DNA of 64,000 nt from Xenopus tropicalis (GCF_000004195.4 NC_030679.2:30741712-30805711), one strand, 5' to 3'; shown: positions 32,997 through 45,700, numbered from the stretch's first letter. Notes: generated by a model from the sequence alone, not told the origin. Program-made: numbers and translations.

Positions 32997-34280
32997 GTTT
33001 GTAGAATGCCTCAGTCAAAGCTAGTAACAATGCAGAGTAGTCCGGGATTTCCAGAGCTCTCGTAGCACTCATGAATTTACCTATTGTGGCTGAAAAGCAA
33101 ACCAATCAGGTGATTGCTACTGAGTCACTCCCGGAGGACAGGGGGCCAGCAAAGAAGAGATTTAGAACATGAACACATTATGAGCAACCAGAAGGCAAGG
33201 AGATATAAATGAAAAAATACTCAAGTCCTGTGTCAGTAATATTATGGAAAAAAGGTTTCCAAAAATGAAAAAGGGCCTTTAACAACTAAGCAGAGTATAT
33301 AGAGAATGGCGCATACAGGGCAGGTGATCCAACAAATGAGGCCCCAATAGTAAGGCAGCTGCTTTCCATGAGTCAGAGTCAGCACAGACTGGAAAGTGTT
33401 CATATTCAGCAAGTTTATTTCAAAGCTCCACTCTAGTAACTACATTTTCTTGGTACACTAGAAACTCCAGGAGCCACAGGAATAAACATACAGATGATAT
33501 AAAGGCCTTTTGATATTTCAAAATGTGGCAAGAGATGGTATAGTAAAATGCTGCTTGAATCTATAACATCTAGTTGTAGTAGTATAGTACAATGTATTAG
33601 AATGGGGGTCAAATTATATCCCTTCAACCCACAGCTGCTAACCAGAAGAGCATTGTTCCATTGCAACCCTCTCTATCAGCTGAGCCTTCAATGGAAGTGT
33701 CTAGAGGAAGGTTGTTGTAATTGTTCGTTAACTATGGATTTAACCATGAAATAACAGTTTACTGAACAGAAATGTGCTTCCTTTGTTTAACACTTGTAAG
33801 GAAAATAGATCCAATAGTGCAGAGGCGGGCAGTAGAAGCTTCTCAGTGATAAATATAGCTTGAGATCCTTTCCAGCTGCGGTCCCTATAAGGAGGGTGTC
33901 CTCTGGCTACACACTGTTGCTACTTGGTGGGGCACAGAACTGCTCTTTCTCACTAGCCCTGACTATCCTATACTCCTTGGGTGTACTATGATAGTCTGTC
34001 ACTCTCTGGTACTCATTTAGGGGTGCCAGATAAGATACATGTAAAAGGAAAATCCAAACCCTTATTTTTATATAATGTTCAAAAAATGTAAAAAAAAAAA
34101 AAGTAATCACTATCAACAAGACAAAGTTTCATGCATAACACAAATTACCAGGCCAGCAATGTTTTGGGAACTTTCTTTGCCTGTCCCAAAGGGCTGCCCA
34201 AGCTACCTAATGTATCTGTATATTAAAAAGCTTACTAATTTAAGGACAGTGTTTCATTGCATTCACCCATATTTAGCTTT
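32997..34280. other. No gene recognised
   Basis: Noncoding sequence with some GC-richer stretches (33830-33990) that I could not assign. No ORF with a recognisable domain. Confidence 0.4.
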
Positions 34281-34640
34281 TTTTCTCATGCAGATTGAGA
34301 AATCTTTTTCTGCAGCGTCAGAAAAACTGAAAAGCTCAGCATCTCCGCTTAGTAAAGGATTTAATCTTGCACATCATTACCAGAAGAGTTTGCAGTGATG
34401 ATCGCTGGAGTAAACAGAGCTGTGAATTATTCATTAAGTGACACTTATTAAAATAGGCTGCTGGAGATAAGTCACTACTTGCCTGGGCTGACCGCTTCCC
34501 TGCCAGGAAAACAAAACGCAATGAGAGAAACTTTTCTATTCTTGCTATTTTTAGTGTGTCTGTACAAAAAATGCCCAATTCTGCAGCATGAAATAAATTG
34601 AAGAATGTTTGGGCGTAGAATGGTGTTACCTTGTCTGCTG
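34281..34640. promoter_or_regulatory. Candidate conserved noncoding element
   Basis: Repeat-free, evenly composed sequence with the developmental-enhancer look: GAATTATTCATTAAGTGAC at about 34423-34441, TAATCTTGCAC, and ATGATCGCTGG. No cross-species comparison is possible here, so this is a guess from composition and motif content. Confidence 0.25.
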
Positions 34641-35267
34641 ACATTACAAAAAGCTACTTTTACGTTTACATAGAGTCTTAAACAAACTGGCATGGGAGTG
34701 TGGGCTATAGGTGGCAGGCACAATAAATACAGAACCTCATGTTGAGTCAGATGGCCACAATAAAACTGGTTGTGTTAAAAGTGATGTTGTTGCAAACCGG
34801 AAGTGGCAGTATCAGTAGGCAGGGGTAGAAAAAAAGTTTTATAAAGATGTCTAAAGGAGTAAAATATAGATAACATAGGTAATATAACATAAGAAATATG
34901 GATAAGACCCACAACCTGAACCGCAACCCACAGACCCGCAACCCACAGACTCACATCTATATCTGTATCTATAGCCGCCTTTTCTTGTGGGTACCCAACC
35001 TGAGCACTATGCAGCTTTTTAATTGGTCTTATGTTTTTTTTAATTATTAGCCTTCTTATTCAACACCTTAAACATCTGCAACAGAAAATGTGGGACAAAT
35101 TAGAAAGGCATGCACCAAACTTGCTCTTATCTACTGTATACTTGCTCTGTTCGCCAATATACCAATTCTATTTTGCACTTACTTGATTTTGTATTCCAGT
35201 GTCATTATTGACACTATGTGCCCTGACAAAACCACACAAAATGGTGCCAGGTTTACTAAATTACTTA
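34641..35267. other. No gene recognised
   Basis: AT-rich sequence with no recognised element. Confidence 0.4.
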
Positions 35268-35520
35268 GTAACATAGTAAATTAGGTTAAAAAAGACATAC
35301 GTCCATCACTTTCAAACTTAGTGCCCATATATAACCTGCCTAACTGCTAGTTGATCCAGAGGAAGGCAAAAAAACCCCATCTGAAGCTTCTCTAATTTGC
35401 CTCAGAGGGGAAATAAATCCTTCCTGACTCCAAGATGGCAATCGGACCAGTCCCTGGATCAACTTGTACTAAGAGCTATCTCCCATAACCCTGTATTTCC
35501 TGAGTAATTTTTGCTTCTGT
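35268..35520 (-). mobile_element. 3' end of a second LINE subfamily
   Basis: Read on the minus strand it ends ...TTTTTTAACCTAATTTACTATGTTAC. It carries the segment GATCCAGGGACTGGTCCGAT and GGGGTTTTTTTGCCTTCCTC, typical of a 3' terminal region abundant in amphibian genomes and resembling CR1/L2-type LINE tails. Coding sequence is not recognisable. Confidence 0.6.
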
Positions 35521-37372
35521 ATTGTCAAATTGAGAGCAAAATTAGTTGGGTGTTTGTTTTTTTACATTATATTGGAATTAGGGATTATGGGTAACAGAAT
35601 TGCATTGGATTGCTGCTTTTCCATGCAGCACTGCTTTGGTTAATGCACCCTATGATCTTCTATTCATAGGGTCATTAGATGATGATAAGAAACCATCACT
35701 GAAATTGACAGTCAGGGCTTCAAGCAGTGGTTTCCATCAGTACTGTCCCCTGTCAGAGTGAGATAGGAAGCAGAATTTCCATGGATTTGGAATTATACTT
35801 TATACTCTGCCCACACAGTAATACAGTATCCCTTTAAATGGAGTTTACAGTGCTGGTGAGGTAATGTTAGGTGTTGGTCTTGATGTTGTGTCAGCTCAAC
35901 TCAAACGGATACCCTGGAATTAAAACATCTGGCAGATGTTGTGCTCAACTCCACTCATTCGTAAGTTTGAAACAACATAGGATGTGTTGGCAGAGACGTG
36001 TAAATTATTGCCGTGTCCTATATAATGATAGTGTGACATTGGATTGATCCACTATAGTGCTTTCTATGGACAGACTTACCTCTCTTTATTAGAGGGTGAG
36101 TGTGGAAGTGCAGAAAAAAGAAATCCATGTTGTTGCCTATTATTCCCCAGCTGCAGATATCAAGCACATGACATTTAAAAGCACTCATGTTTTTTGAGGT
36201 GTAAAAAATAGACATTTAAATTTCATTAAATGTGAGGCTGAGCAAAGAGAAAATAATCTTATTTATAAGTATGTATTTGTTATCATTCAGTACAATACAC
36301 CATATTTGTACATATTTATCAGTGCTGCAACTTAGGATTGCTTTTATACTCTCTGTTTAGAACAAGGTAATTACAGGTTATTATCAAGCTCCTATGGGTA
36401 TCCATGCTATTCCAGTATAATTCCTCCTTTGGCTGACCATGCCTATAACCCTGTGTTCCCTTGACCACTTGTCCCGGCCCCTGTTGACAGTTACAGTCTG
36501 TAACCTTTTCCTTTACAATAATTTATAATGATTTTAACACAAGTGCTAGGGAACACAAGGGAAATTAAACAAATAGTTACAATGGTCTTTCAATTAAAAA
36601 AAAGGTAGGAATGGCCCTTTAAAAAAAAACCCATTATCATTCCATGGGTAGGTTGTCAGGAAATATTTATATGTCCTGAAGATCAGTCAGATCTAGTAGT
36701 GTCTTTGTATTTCTCAAATTAAATGGCACAGATCATATTAATGCCCAGCATCCCAAACCACTGTAAGTGTTACTATAAGGGCGTAAGTTAAAAACTACAG
36801 ACACACCCAAAACTGCCTAGTCAGAGGGTTTTTTTGTGTAAGCCATGACAAGCCTAAACCACTAAAATGGACACAAAATGTAACTACCATGACGCTATTT
36901 AGAAAGGTACTTGTGTCCATACAAGTTTCTTTGCAACCTGTGGCAAAGCATCAGTGCACCCCCTTCACAGTATGTGCAAGTACATGCATTGATACACGGG
37001 AACCCCAGAATTACTGTCAGACTGGACCTGTGGCAAAGTCATTTTTCCACAATTAAGCCACATTGACACATTTAAAGTGTTTTTATATATAGCAATCCTA
37101 TTACTTTCTTCTTAATATTTATTTTCAGATGCTTTGTCACCTGCTGAAGAGGCAATTTCCCACAGGCCACAAAACACTAGTTGCCCATAGCAGGTTGCAC
37201 TTTCTCTTTGGCCCAATAACATCTACAGAAGAGACAGACATTACCGAGCTAGACCAAGATGGAAGCTGCACCTTCTAGGGTTAGAAAGAGAGAAGGACAT
37301 TGTTATCAGCCCACTCTAGGGTTGAAACATAGGAGAGCTAGCAAGGACAGCCTGTGTCCCAACAAGCAATGA
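35521..37372. other. No gene; possible T2 ends
   Basis: CAGTATCCCTTTAA near 35824 and GGCCCTTTAA near 36613 look like T2 right ends, without matching left ends. The remainder is unremarkable. Confidence 0.4.
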
Positions 37373-37627
37373 TAATTTGGGGAAGAGCACCCAGGCGATA
37401 GAGCGCCAGTTAGGGAACTAGAGTGTGTAGATGTGTAGTGAGAACCTGGTGTTGCTGTAGTGAGACTGCCTAAGAGAGATAAGCTCATACACGGATATGT
37501 GGACATGCCAGAGAAAAAAGGGAGGACTAGATAAGGATTGGAGAGCCCCCCAAGCATTAACAACACTCTGCTAGTGCTATTACATAAGACAGGGTTATTG
37601 GAGGATTGTACAGATATATACATATAC

Positions 37628-37660
<33 letters not shown>
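37373..37660. repeat. Duplicated block, copy 1
   Basis: From TAATTTGGGGAAGAGCACCC to ACATATACTGTC and an AT microsatellite (37632-37660). It is identical base for base to 37926 onward at a constant offset of 553 over about 250 bp of nonrepetitive sequence. The 123-codon minus-strand frame here and the 112-codon frame in copy 2 are the same fortuitous frame. Its proline/serine-rich peptide (LSNPYLVLPFFSG) matches no family I recognise. Confidence 0.95.
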
Positions 37661-37663
<3 letters not shown>

Positions 37664-37925
37664 CTCCAAGAAAGCACTCACGGACCAATATAAAAATAAA
37701 ATAATTTATTAAACAAAAAAGTCTACGCGTTTCAATCCATATAGGATCGTCATCAGGACTATATCAGGAAGTGAGGTGCACGGTTAAATACAAACATGAT
37801 CCAATCAGTGCATAGAGGCAATTTAAAACACAATTAACCCATTAAGTGCAAAGTCAATATAAAATCTCATAGTAAATCGCTATGTATAATAGCTAAACGA
37901 TATGCCACCCATATCAGACCCATTT
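37661..37925. repeat. Spacer between duplicates, possibly dispersed repeat
   Basis: Contains AATTTATTAAACAAAAAAG, CTACGCGTTTCAATCC and ATCGTCATCAGGA. The ACGCGTTTC...TCATCAGG combination recurs in dispersed vertebrate repeats. I cannot assign a family. Confidence 0.45.
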
Positions 37926-38180
37926 TAATTTGGGGAAGAGCACCCAGGCGATAGAGCGCCAGTTAGGGAACTAGAGTGTGTAGATGTGTAGTGAGAACCT
38001 GGTGTTGCTGTAGTGAGACTGCCTAAGAGAGATAAGCTCATACACGGATATGTGGACATGCCAGAGAAAAAAGGGAGGACTAGATAAGGATTGGAGAGCC
38101 CCCCAAGCATTAACAACACTCTGCTAGTGCTATTACATAAGACAGGGTTATTGGAGGATTGTACAGATATATACATATAC

Positions 38181-38240
<60 letters not shown>
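37926..38240. repeat. Duplicated block, copy 2
   Basis: Perfect repeat of 37373-37660, with a longer AT microsatellite (about 38186-38239). Sequences beyond the microsatellites differ between the copies. Confidence 0.95.
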
Positions 38241-38242
<2 letters not shown>

Positions 38243-38713
38243 AAGAAAGAAAATGGTGTGCATGCAGAAAAGAGAGGATCATTCAAGCTGTGTTTATTGT
38301 GCTGCTGGTCAGTTGGCAATTGGCTGTCCCTGTACATCCTGTGGGTCCTGAATAAAGGCTGTCACGGTTCGTCATTTTTATTGGTACCATGCCTACGCCT
38401 TATAGCAATAGCCTTCTTCATTCCCTGGCTGGGAACTTACCAGTCCTGGGCACTAAATGTACATGCTATTATTGTTGCCACGTGCTGACGGTGACCCCAA
38501 AATCAAACAGAAAAAAAACTTGTACCACAACTATTGAGTAATTTAGCAAAAAATTTGCCCTTTTGGAGTTACAATTTTTTCTAAGCCAAATTGAAGATAT
38601 GACTGTTTTCACCTGCCTCTGGATCAACTACAAGCTCCTGTATGTTCTATTTTCTTTCTTTGTCAGACCCATTTATAATTTGCACTAAAGTCTATGGAAA
38701 CACAATACATATA
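38241..38713. other. No gene recognised
   Basis: Noncoding, no recognised element. Confidence 0.4.
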
Positions 38714-39023
38714 CAGGTATGGAACCTGTTATCCAGAATGCTCGGGACCTGGGGTTTTCTGGATAAGGGATCTTTCCGTAATTTGGATCTCCACAATTTA
38801 AGTCCGCTAAAAATAATTTAAATACTGAATAAACCCAATAGGATTGTTTTGCCTCCAGTAAGGATTAATTATATATTAGTTGGGATCAAGTACAAGGTAC
38901 TGGTTTATTTTTACAGAGAAAAAGGAAATCATTTTCAAAAACGGCAATTATTTGCTTATAATGGGAGATGGCCTTTCCGTAATTTTTGGATAACAGGTTT
39001 CCGGATAAGGGATCCCATACCTG
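38714..39023 (-). mobile_element. TA-flanked MITE, CAGGTATGGGATCCC family (copy D)
   Basis: Inverted copy. Left TA at 38712-38713. At the right the expected TA is TG, within a TGTATATAT microsatellite. It is slightly shorter than the other three copies. Confidence 0.88.
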
Positions 39024-39726
39024 TGTATATATATATATCTTGACCTATATAGATACATACATGCATAACCCAAAACACGGTAATGGTTTACAAAGCAATG
39101 GCAAATACACTGAGCATATTAGTAAAATTAAATGTATTTACATGCGTATAAAGAGGCATTCTTACTGATAAACATTATACTTTCCCAATACTCATGTGCA
39201 TATATTACAGCCTAAAGAGGTTAATTGTCATGAGGCGTTGGTGTGGAAGGTGATTGCTACCATGTGAAAACCTCATACATCTTTAATTGTTGTTCCTGCA
39301 GCATTAAATCAATGCAGAAAATTAAAATTCATGATGTTTTCAGGGTACAGCCACACACATTTGTTGAACAAACTTTGCAAAACCATTGCTTCCATAGGAG
39401 TCTGCTTAGCATATCACAGTTCCATTATCTGTTTCTATCTCCTAGACTTAAATAGTACTTTATCCGATTTAAATCCCAAATTGCTTGATTCATTTCAGAG
39501 CCTATTTGGCTCAGCTACTGCTTTTTTAAGCCCTGCACTGCAGGGAAAAGGGGGTTATTATTTGTTATACATTTTAAAGATAGAAGTCTCTTATTCTCTT
39601 GGGGACCAGTTGTTATTGTATCTTAGGCTAATATGTGGCCAGTAAACAAGGCTAGCATCAAAATAATTTTATGGGCATTTTATTGTAACAAATATATATA
39701 TATATATTTTTTTTTTAATTAAACAG
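39024..39726. other. No gene recognised
   Basis: AT-rich sequence. The 104- and 70-codon overlapping plus-strand frames (39243-39645) lack domains. Confidence 0.35.
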
Positions 39727-39771
39727 TACAAAGCGAGTACTCTAAACCCTTCCCCTGAGAGTGAGCACAAG
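39727..39771 (+). other. Possible 45-nt cassette micro-exon
   Basis: A T-rich tract of 10 T ending TTAATTAAACAG precedes the interval, and GAGCACAAG followed by GTAAGATTC ends it. The first is an acceptor and the second a near-consensus donor (AAG|GTAAGA). The length is a multiple of three. One frame is open throughout (YKASTLNPSPESEHK); the other two contain stops. Micro-exons of this size are typical of neuronal cell-surface and scaffold genes, but I do not recognise the peptide. If real, the region lies within a plus-strand gene. Confidence 0.28.
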
Positions 39772-42054
39772 GTAAGATTCTCTGTATTCAGCTCCTCCCT
39801 TCTGTTCTACCACTGATTACAACTATATAAGGGCATAATGATATCCAGGTGGTATAGAAAAATGAAGGAAATGCCAGTGACTACTATAAAATGGTATTAG
39901 TTCCCCATTTTCACCAGTTGAATAGGCAAATATAAACCTGAAAGTGTAGTAGGGGGCAAAGATGTTTCAGCAGTCATGGTGGACCAAGGAATCTTCTCAG
40001 CTATGCTGCATAACTATCTATAATAGTATCATTATATTTAATTGGCCACAGAAACACAGTCATGATCCTCAAATCATGACTGAACCCCTAGCCCTGTTTG
40101 TATAGAGATATTATCATCCTGAAAAATGCAATCAGTGGTGTTGGATGTATCTGGCCACCTTAAATGCACATTACCTCTAGTCGAAATTGTATCCTACGTT
40201 GCAGAGGGATAATGTGACCTGAGGAATGCTATGATATTACTGACCAGTTACAGATCCTCTTCCATTTCTAATTGTTGGTTTGGGGCACCAGAGACTGTAC
40301 TTTAATAGCTGTCTTCAAATATACCCCAAAGGGTAGTCCATCTTCCAAGCATATATGTGCTTCTTATGCCACTCTTTCTTCTGTTGGGATTTGGGTGTTC
40401 CCAACAAAAATTTTTCTTTGGAATGGAGCATTTGTCTTTTTGGAGCTCTTTTGAGTGTGGGGAACATGTAATTACCACCCCTTAGAAGATGCTAGCGAGG
40501 CAAAATATTCATTTCGTCTTATGGCTGTTACCTTTATGGGATTGTTGCCCTTATTCTTATAGTATAACCAGAATTTTAGAGCTAAAGCTTAGCAGCACTG
40601 CTGTGCCTTTGCCAAGACACACCCATGAGCACCGGAAATACACTCCTGGCTACATTTTACAAAACCAATGTAAATCAGTTTTTCCCCAAACTAAACAATA
40701 TTAAATATTTGCTTTCAGATTAGAAGTATAGATTTTTTTTCTCCCATTGCTATAGCAAATAGCCGAATTTAAAATATATTCCTGTAAACATCTCTGCCCT
40801 CATTTTTCATAGACCTCATCAGGAGCCCAGATGATATGGACCTTAGCCAAGTATAGGTCCGAGACATGGGTAATGATAACCCACCTACTGAAATCAGGGC
40901 AGCAAGGAACATATCTAGCTATTAGAACTGAATAGCTGTTATCATTCACAGTTTCAGGCAAGAAGATTGCAGCATACGGCTATTGTAAAGCAGTTTTAAA
41001 ATGATGTTCTGAAGCTACCCCAAATGAAACTTCTGTGCATGGCATGTTTATAAGGGGAAACTATTCACATGTCTTGGCTTTCCTGGGAAAACTATTCAGA
41101 CGTGGAAGTGTTAAAAGCTCTGTCTGATAAAACAGCCCACAGGCTTCTTGCAAAGCAATGCAATGCAGGAAAAGCTCTACGTGTTCTGAATTATTATTGT
41201 AGTTTTGGGTTTTGTTTTGTTTTTTTGTTATATCCTTGAACAAACAATAGCAACATTTAAAATCGCAAAAAAAGTATTAAAGTAGACACCAGATGTTGCA
41301 AAGTAAGATATTTACCTTACACAATGCAATTTGAGGCTAAAAGACAATGCCACCAAGCTTCTCACAAACAATTTACCTAGTTAGCTTTAAAAAAAAAGGA
41401 CATAACATACTTATTCAGCATCCTCCTGGATCCAAGGTTATATAACTACTCTCTGCATCCTTTCAAGAGTTATTTCACTTAGCATCCCTCCCCCTGCCAC
41501 TTATAAATTCCACAAGTCATTAATAATCAAATGGATTTAATCAGCATTAGGGGAACTCTCACGCCAGGATGATGAGCGTTTTTCTCGCCCCTTTGCACAT
41601 ATTCCACCCTCCCTGTTTCCGCCTGACGCACACATACATAGGCAAGATGTTTCTTGCAGACATTTCATTTGCTGACATTAGAGGCACAGTATTTTGCATT
41701 TTTGTACTTCATTTGCCCAAAACATACAAGACACTGTTCCTATTATTTCTATATATTTTTGCCGAATGAGAGATTTTATTTAATGCTGTTCAAACAAGGG
41801 AAAGTGTAATGCAGTGGATAATTTGGTCTGGCATTACAAAGGACAGGTAAAGAACTGGCCAACGTGGTGTCTAACAAAATCAAACTTATGGACAACCAAA
41901 ATCCACCCCCACCCAGTTCACTGGCCAAATGTCCTGATATACCTCATTAAAATGTAAGTGCCAAGTCTTACCACTATATATACTGGACTAATGATTAACT
42001 TCAGAGAAATGGTGTAAAAAGCTGTGTAAAAATAGTGAATTTGTCAAGGTGTTT
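39772..42054. other. No gene; unique-looking sequence
   Basis: No transposon recognised. At about 41450-41720 the sequence is repeat-free with ATTAATAATCAAATGGATTT and CATTTGCTGACATTAG, another weak candidate for conserved noncoding DNA. Confidence 0.35.
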
Positions 42055-42185
42055 ACATAGTTACATAGGGTTGAAAAAAGACCATCAAGTTCAACCCTTC
42101 CAAGTAAACCCAAGACACACAAAACTATACTGACCTATCTATACACTCACATATATAAACCATTTATACCAACATCAATACTTAA

Positions 42186-42526
42186 GGTCCCCATACATGG
42201 GCAGATCCGCTCGTTTGGCGATGTGTGACCTACGGGTGGGCGATATCGGGAGAATCCAGGGTAATTCGATCGTTTGGTCCTGGGGCCAAACGATCTAATT
42301 ATAATGACGGGCTTAGGCAAAGTCGGTCCGGGGACCACATCAACGAGCCGATGCGGTCCCCGATCCGACTAGATTTTCTAACCTGCCCAATCAAGATCTG
42401 CCCGATTTCAGGCCAGATATCGGTCAGGCAGGCGCGTCAGGAGAGCCCATACAAGGGCCGATTAGCTGCCGAATCGGTCTAAGGGACCAATATCGGCAGC
42501 TAGAATTGGCCCGTGTATGGGGACTC
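42186..42526. mobile_element. MITE in CR1 3' UTR, TAA target
   Basis: Termini GGTCCCCATACATGGGC and GCCCGTGTATGGGGACTC are inverse repeats, and TAA lies outside both (42183-42185, 42527-42529). In the intact CR1 the same place reads AATACTAACTGTAG (in inverse), with a single TAA, confirming insertion and duplication. PIF/Harbinger-like by target. Internal CCGAT/ATCGG words make it highly palindromic. Confidence 0.92.
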
Positions 42527-42599
42527 TAACTGTAGATATTGGTATCACAATAGGCTTGGATACTATGCTTGTTCAAGAACTCATCAAAGTCCCTCTTAT

Positions 42600-44314
42600 A
42601 GGCATTAACAGAATCTGCCATCACAATATCACTAGGAAGGGCATTCCCCAACCTCACTGCCCTCACTGTAAAAAAACCCTACGCTGCTTCAAATTAAAGT
42701 TCCGTTCCTCTAATATAAAGGGTTGGCCTCTGGTGTGCTGATTGTTTTTATGGGAAAAAAGAACACCCCCTATCTGGCTATAATCCCCTCTAATGTACTT
42801 GTACAGAGTAATCATGTCCCCTCGCAAGCGCCTTTTTTCCAGAAAAAACAACCCCAACCTCGACAGTCTAACCTCATAGCTTAAATCTTCTATCCCCTTT
42901 ACCAGTTTAGTTGCAGTCTCTGCACTCTCTCCAGCTCATTAATATCCTTCTTAAGGACTGGAGCCCAAAACTGCACTTCATACACAAGGTGAGGGCTTAC
43001 CAGGGACCTATAAAGAGACAAAATGTCATCCCTTGAGTTAATGCCTTTTTTTATACAAGACAGAACTTTATTTGCTTTAGTAGGCACAGGATCACACTGC
43101 CTGGAATCCCACAAATCCCCAGATCCATTTCAATTAAGTATACCTCCAACACACTACCATTTATATTATTTCTACCACAGTCCATAACTTTGCACTTGTC
43201 AACATTGAACCTCCTTTTCCATTTTGCTGCCCAGTTTTCCAATTTTATCACATCGCTCTGCAAAGCGGCAGCATCCTGCATGGAACTTGCACAATTTAGT
43301 AGAGTCAGCAAAAATAGAAACAGTACTCTCTATGCCCCCCTCCAGGTCATTAATAAACAAGTTAAAAAGCAAACGACCAAGGATTGACGCCTGCGGTTCT
43401 CCTCCAACAACAATGAACCAATTAGAAAATGTTCCATTTACCAACACTCTTTGTAATCTATCCTTCAGCCAGTTCTCTATCCAATTATAAATATTATGTT
43501 CTATGCCAATATTCCTCAATGTTATCATGACATCCACTGCCATTCCAGCATTGAGGTTCCTGCTCACCTCTTCATAAAAGGCGACTAAATTAGTGTGTCA
43601 AGATCTTTTGCGAATAAAACCATACTGGCACAAACTTATAGTATTGTGATTTGCAATCTAGTACCCTATCCCTTATTACCCCTTCCAAAAGCTTTCCTAC
43701 TACTGATGTCAGACTAACAGGCCTATAGTTCTCAATCTGAGAACAGGATCTCTTTTTAAATAACGGCACCACATTAGCAATCCGCCAGTCTCTCTGCACC
43801 ATGCCAGACCTCAATGAACCCTGAAAAAGTAGAGAGGTTTGGAAATCACAGCGCTCAGCTCATTTACTACCATCCTGAGCAACCAATGCATAAGTAGTTA
43901 TCTTACTAAAATTGGGTCTATTAAAAGCCTTCATTAGCTGGCTCCTCAGCAACACCCCTTTCCATCTCTATTTTAGCTTGCCTGATAGCTTTTTTGCATG
44001 CTTTATTTGCTTCTTTGAACCTGATGAAAGTTTCTGCTGTCCCAGCTAACTTGAATGCTATAAAAGTATTTTTTTTTACCAACCCCGACACTAACACTTT
44101 TAATCAGCCATAAAGGTTCTGCTTTGCAATGCCTCTCCTTGCTTACAAGAAGAATATACTGACCTGTGCAATGTTTTAAAGATATTCAATTTTCCTTTTT
44201 GTTTAACCCCGTGAAAAGCCTTTCCCAGTTGTTACATTGCAGAGATGGTGAAGTCTGAATGTCTAAAATTGAGTGTTTTAGTTACTCCCTTATAGAGTTG
44301 TCTATCCAGAATTA
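42600..44314 (-). pseudogene. CR1 reverse transcriptase, catalytically dead
   Basis: Pieces occur in order: KAFHGVK-like linker, WRIANVVPLFKK, ENYRPVSLTSVVGKLLEGVIRDR, SRNLNAGMAVDV, then NIGIEHNIYNWIENWLKDR. The catalytic LDFAKAFDTVPH block is deleted between AVDV and the following LRNIG. The GVPQGS box reads GEPQAS and FADD reads FADS, so two further catalytic elements are lost. Several frameshifts separate the pieces. The C-terminal blocks ([46 protein letters not shown]) follow. Confidence 0.92.
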
Positions 44315-44950
44315 GGGTTGATTCACTAAAGCGCAATAAGCGTTATCGCATGCTTTTTTGCGTTAAAACGCGATTCGCTAAAGTATTATCACATGCGTTA
44401 AGTCACATATCGCGTGTGTTAAATAGTGCGCAACCAAATGCGTTAATGTTACAGCATTGCGTTAATTAGTGCGCAGAAATAATACTAAGGCATGATTCAC
44501 AAACACTTAGACGCGCTAAATATCGCATTAGTCTGTGGAAAATGAACACCTACTTGGGGCAGGCGGTAATTATAGAAAAGTACAGTTAATGAGCTTTTGG
44601 CAACACAATATGGACTTTGCAGTGGGATTTATTCAAGTCTGTGTTGGCCCTAGAGTGATGCAGCCGCCAGTTTGCAGGGAAATGGTCATTTTCAGAACAG
44701 TAGTTTTCCGAAAGTAATGGCGTGTATGGCTAATATGGCGTGCGGTTTTTCGCACTGCGCACTGCATTAATTAGCACATGTTGCGTCAAATACCGCGCGA
44801 AAATAGTCTTTGCGACTTAATTAATGCAAACAGCATCGCATCTAAATTAACGGCAGTATCCTTTTAGTGAATCATGCGTTAAGACGCGATAAAATTTTTA
44901 TCGCATGCTATAAATAGCGCTCGTTTTATCGCACCTTTGTGAATCAACCC
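44315..44950. mobile_element. Large palindromic MITE in CR1
   Basis: The left end GGGTTGATTCACTAAAGCGC and right end GCACCTTTGTGAATCAACCC are imperfect inverses, and the arms repeat GCGATAA/TTATCGC and GCGTTA/TAACGC words. A roughly 170-bp non-palindromic core (44536-44720) also occurs, inverted, in the element at 55538-56337. The adjacent bases ...AATTA and TATTA suggest a short TA or TTA target. No transposase; the 60-codon core frame is not a gene. Confidence 0.88.
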
Positions 44951-45700
44951 TATTATCTCAAAGAAGACCATGTTATGATCACTATTCTCCAAATGCTCAC
45001 CCACACAAATGCTAGAGATAAGTTCAGCATTAGTTATTACTAGGTCCAAAAGAAAATCATTCCTAGTAGGTTCTTGAACCACCTGAAAAAAGTTGCCATT
45101 TAGCATATTTACAAACCTACTAGCTTTTTTTGACTTAGCCACCCCATTACTCCAGTCAATGTCCAGACAATTTGATAACAACTTGATCTAGTTGTGAAGC
45201 CTCTTCCATTTGCAATAGTAGTTGGGTCTCATCCTCCTCATTTATACTGGGTGGTTTATAGCATACACCAATGATCATTTTCTTTGTAACCTTTAGCCCT
45301 GCTGGAATTTCTACCCAAAGGGATTCCACACTGTCCCTAGTAATTTCTTTAGCACATGGCTTTAAATCTGACTTTACATAAAGACAAACCCCTCCACCTT
45401 TTTTAATTCCTCTGTACCTTCTAAAAAAGGGAATAACCATTTAAATTTGCAGCCCAGTCGCATGCTTCATCCCACCAGGTCTCAGTGATACCAATTAAAT
45501 CATAATTTTAAATACATACAATAGACTCCAGCTCTCCTAATTTACCCGGCAAGCTCCATGCATTAGCCAGCATGCAGCAGAGATTACTACTTTTCCCTCT
45601 GATATTTACATTAGATAACGGAGAGTTAGAGCTAAGGTGAATATTAGGCTGTTTCCTTTGTAACAGTGGAAGCTCATTATCTGATAAACTATATGCCCCC
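44951..45700 (-). pseudogene. CR1 endonuclease domain, broken
   Basis: In order on the minus strand: LANAWSLPGKLGELESI, ITETWWDEACDWAANLNGY, RRYRGIKKGGGVCLYV, SLWVEI, MIIGVCYKPPS, LDIDWSN, FFQVVQEPTRNDFLLDLVIT and LENSDHNMVFFEI. These are the hallmark blocks of the apurinic-type endonuclease of non-LTR elements, including the terminal SDHN with its catalytic His. Frameshifts near 45156-45181 and 45430 break it, and an in-frame stop precedes ITETWWD in some frames. It is inactive. Confidence 0.92.

Noticed and set aside
37306..38263. 123- and 112-codon minus-strand frames with Tyr-Ile runs
   Set aside because: The Tyr-Ile runs are translated AT microsatellites and the rest is the duplicated noncoding block.
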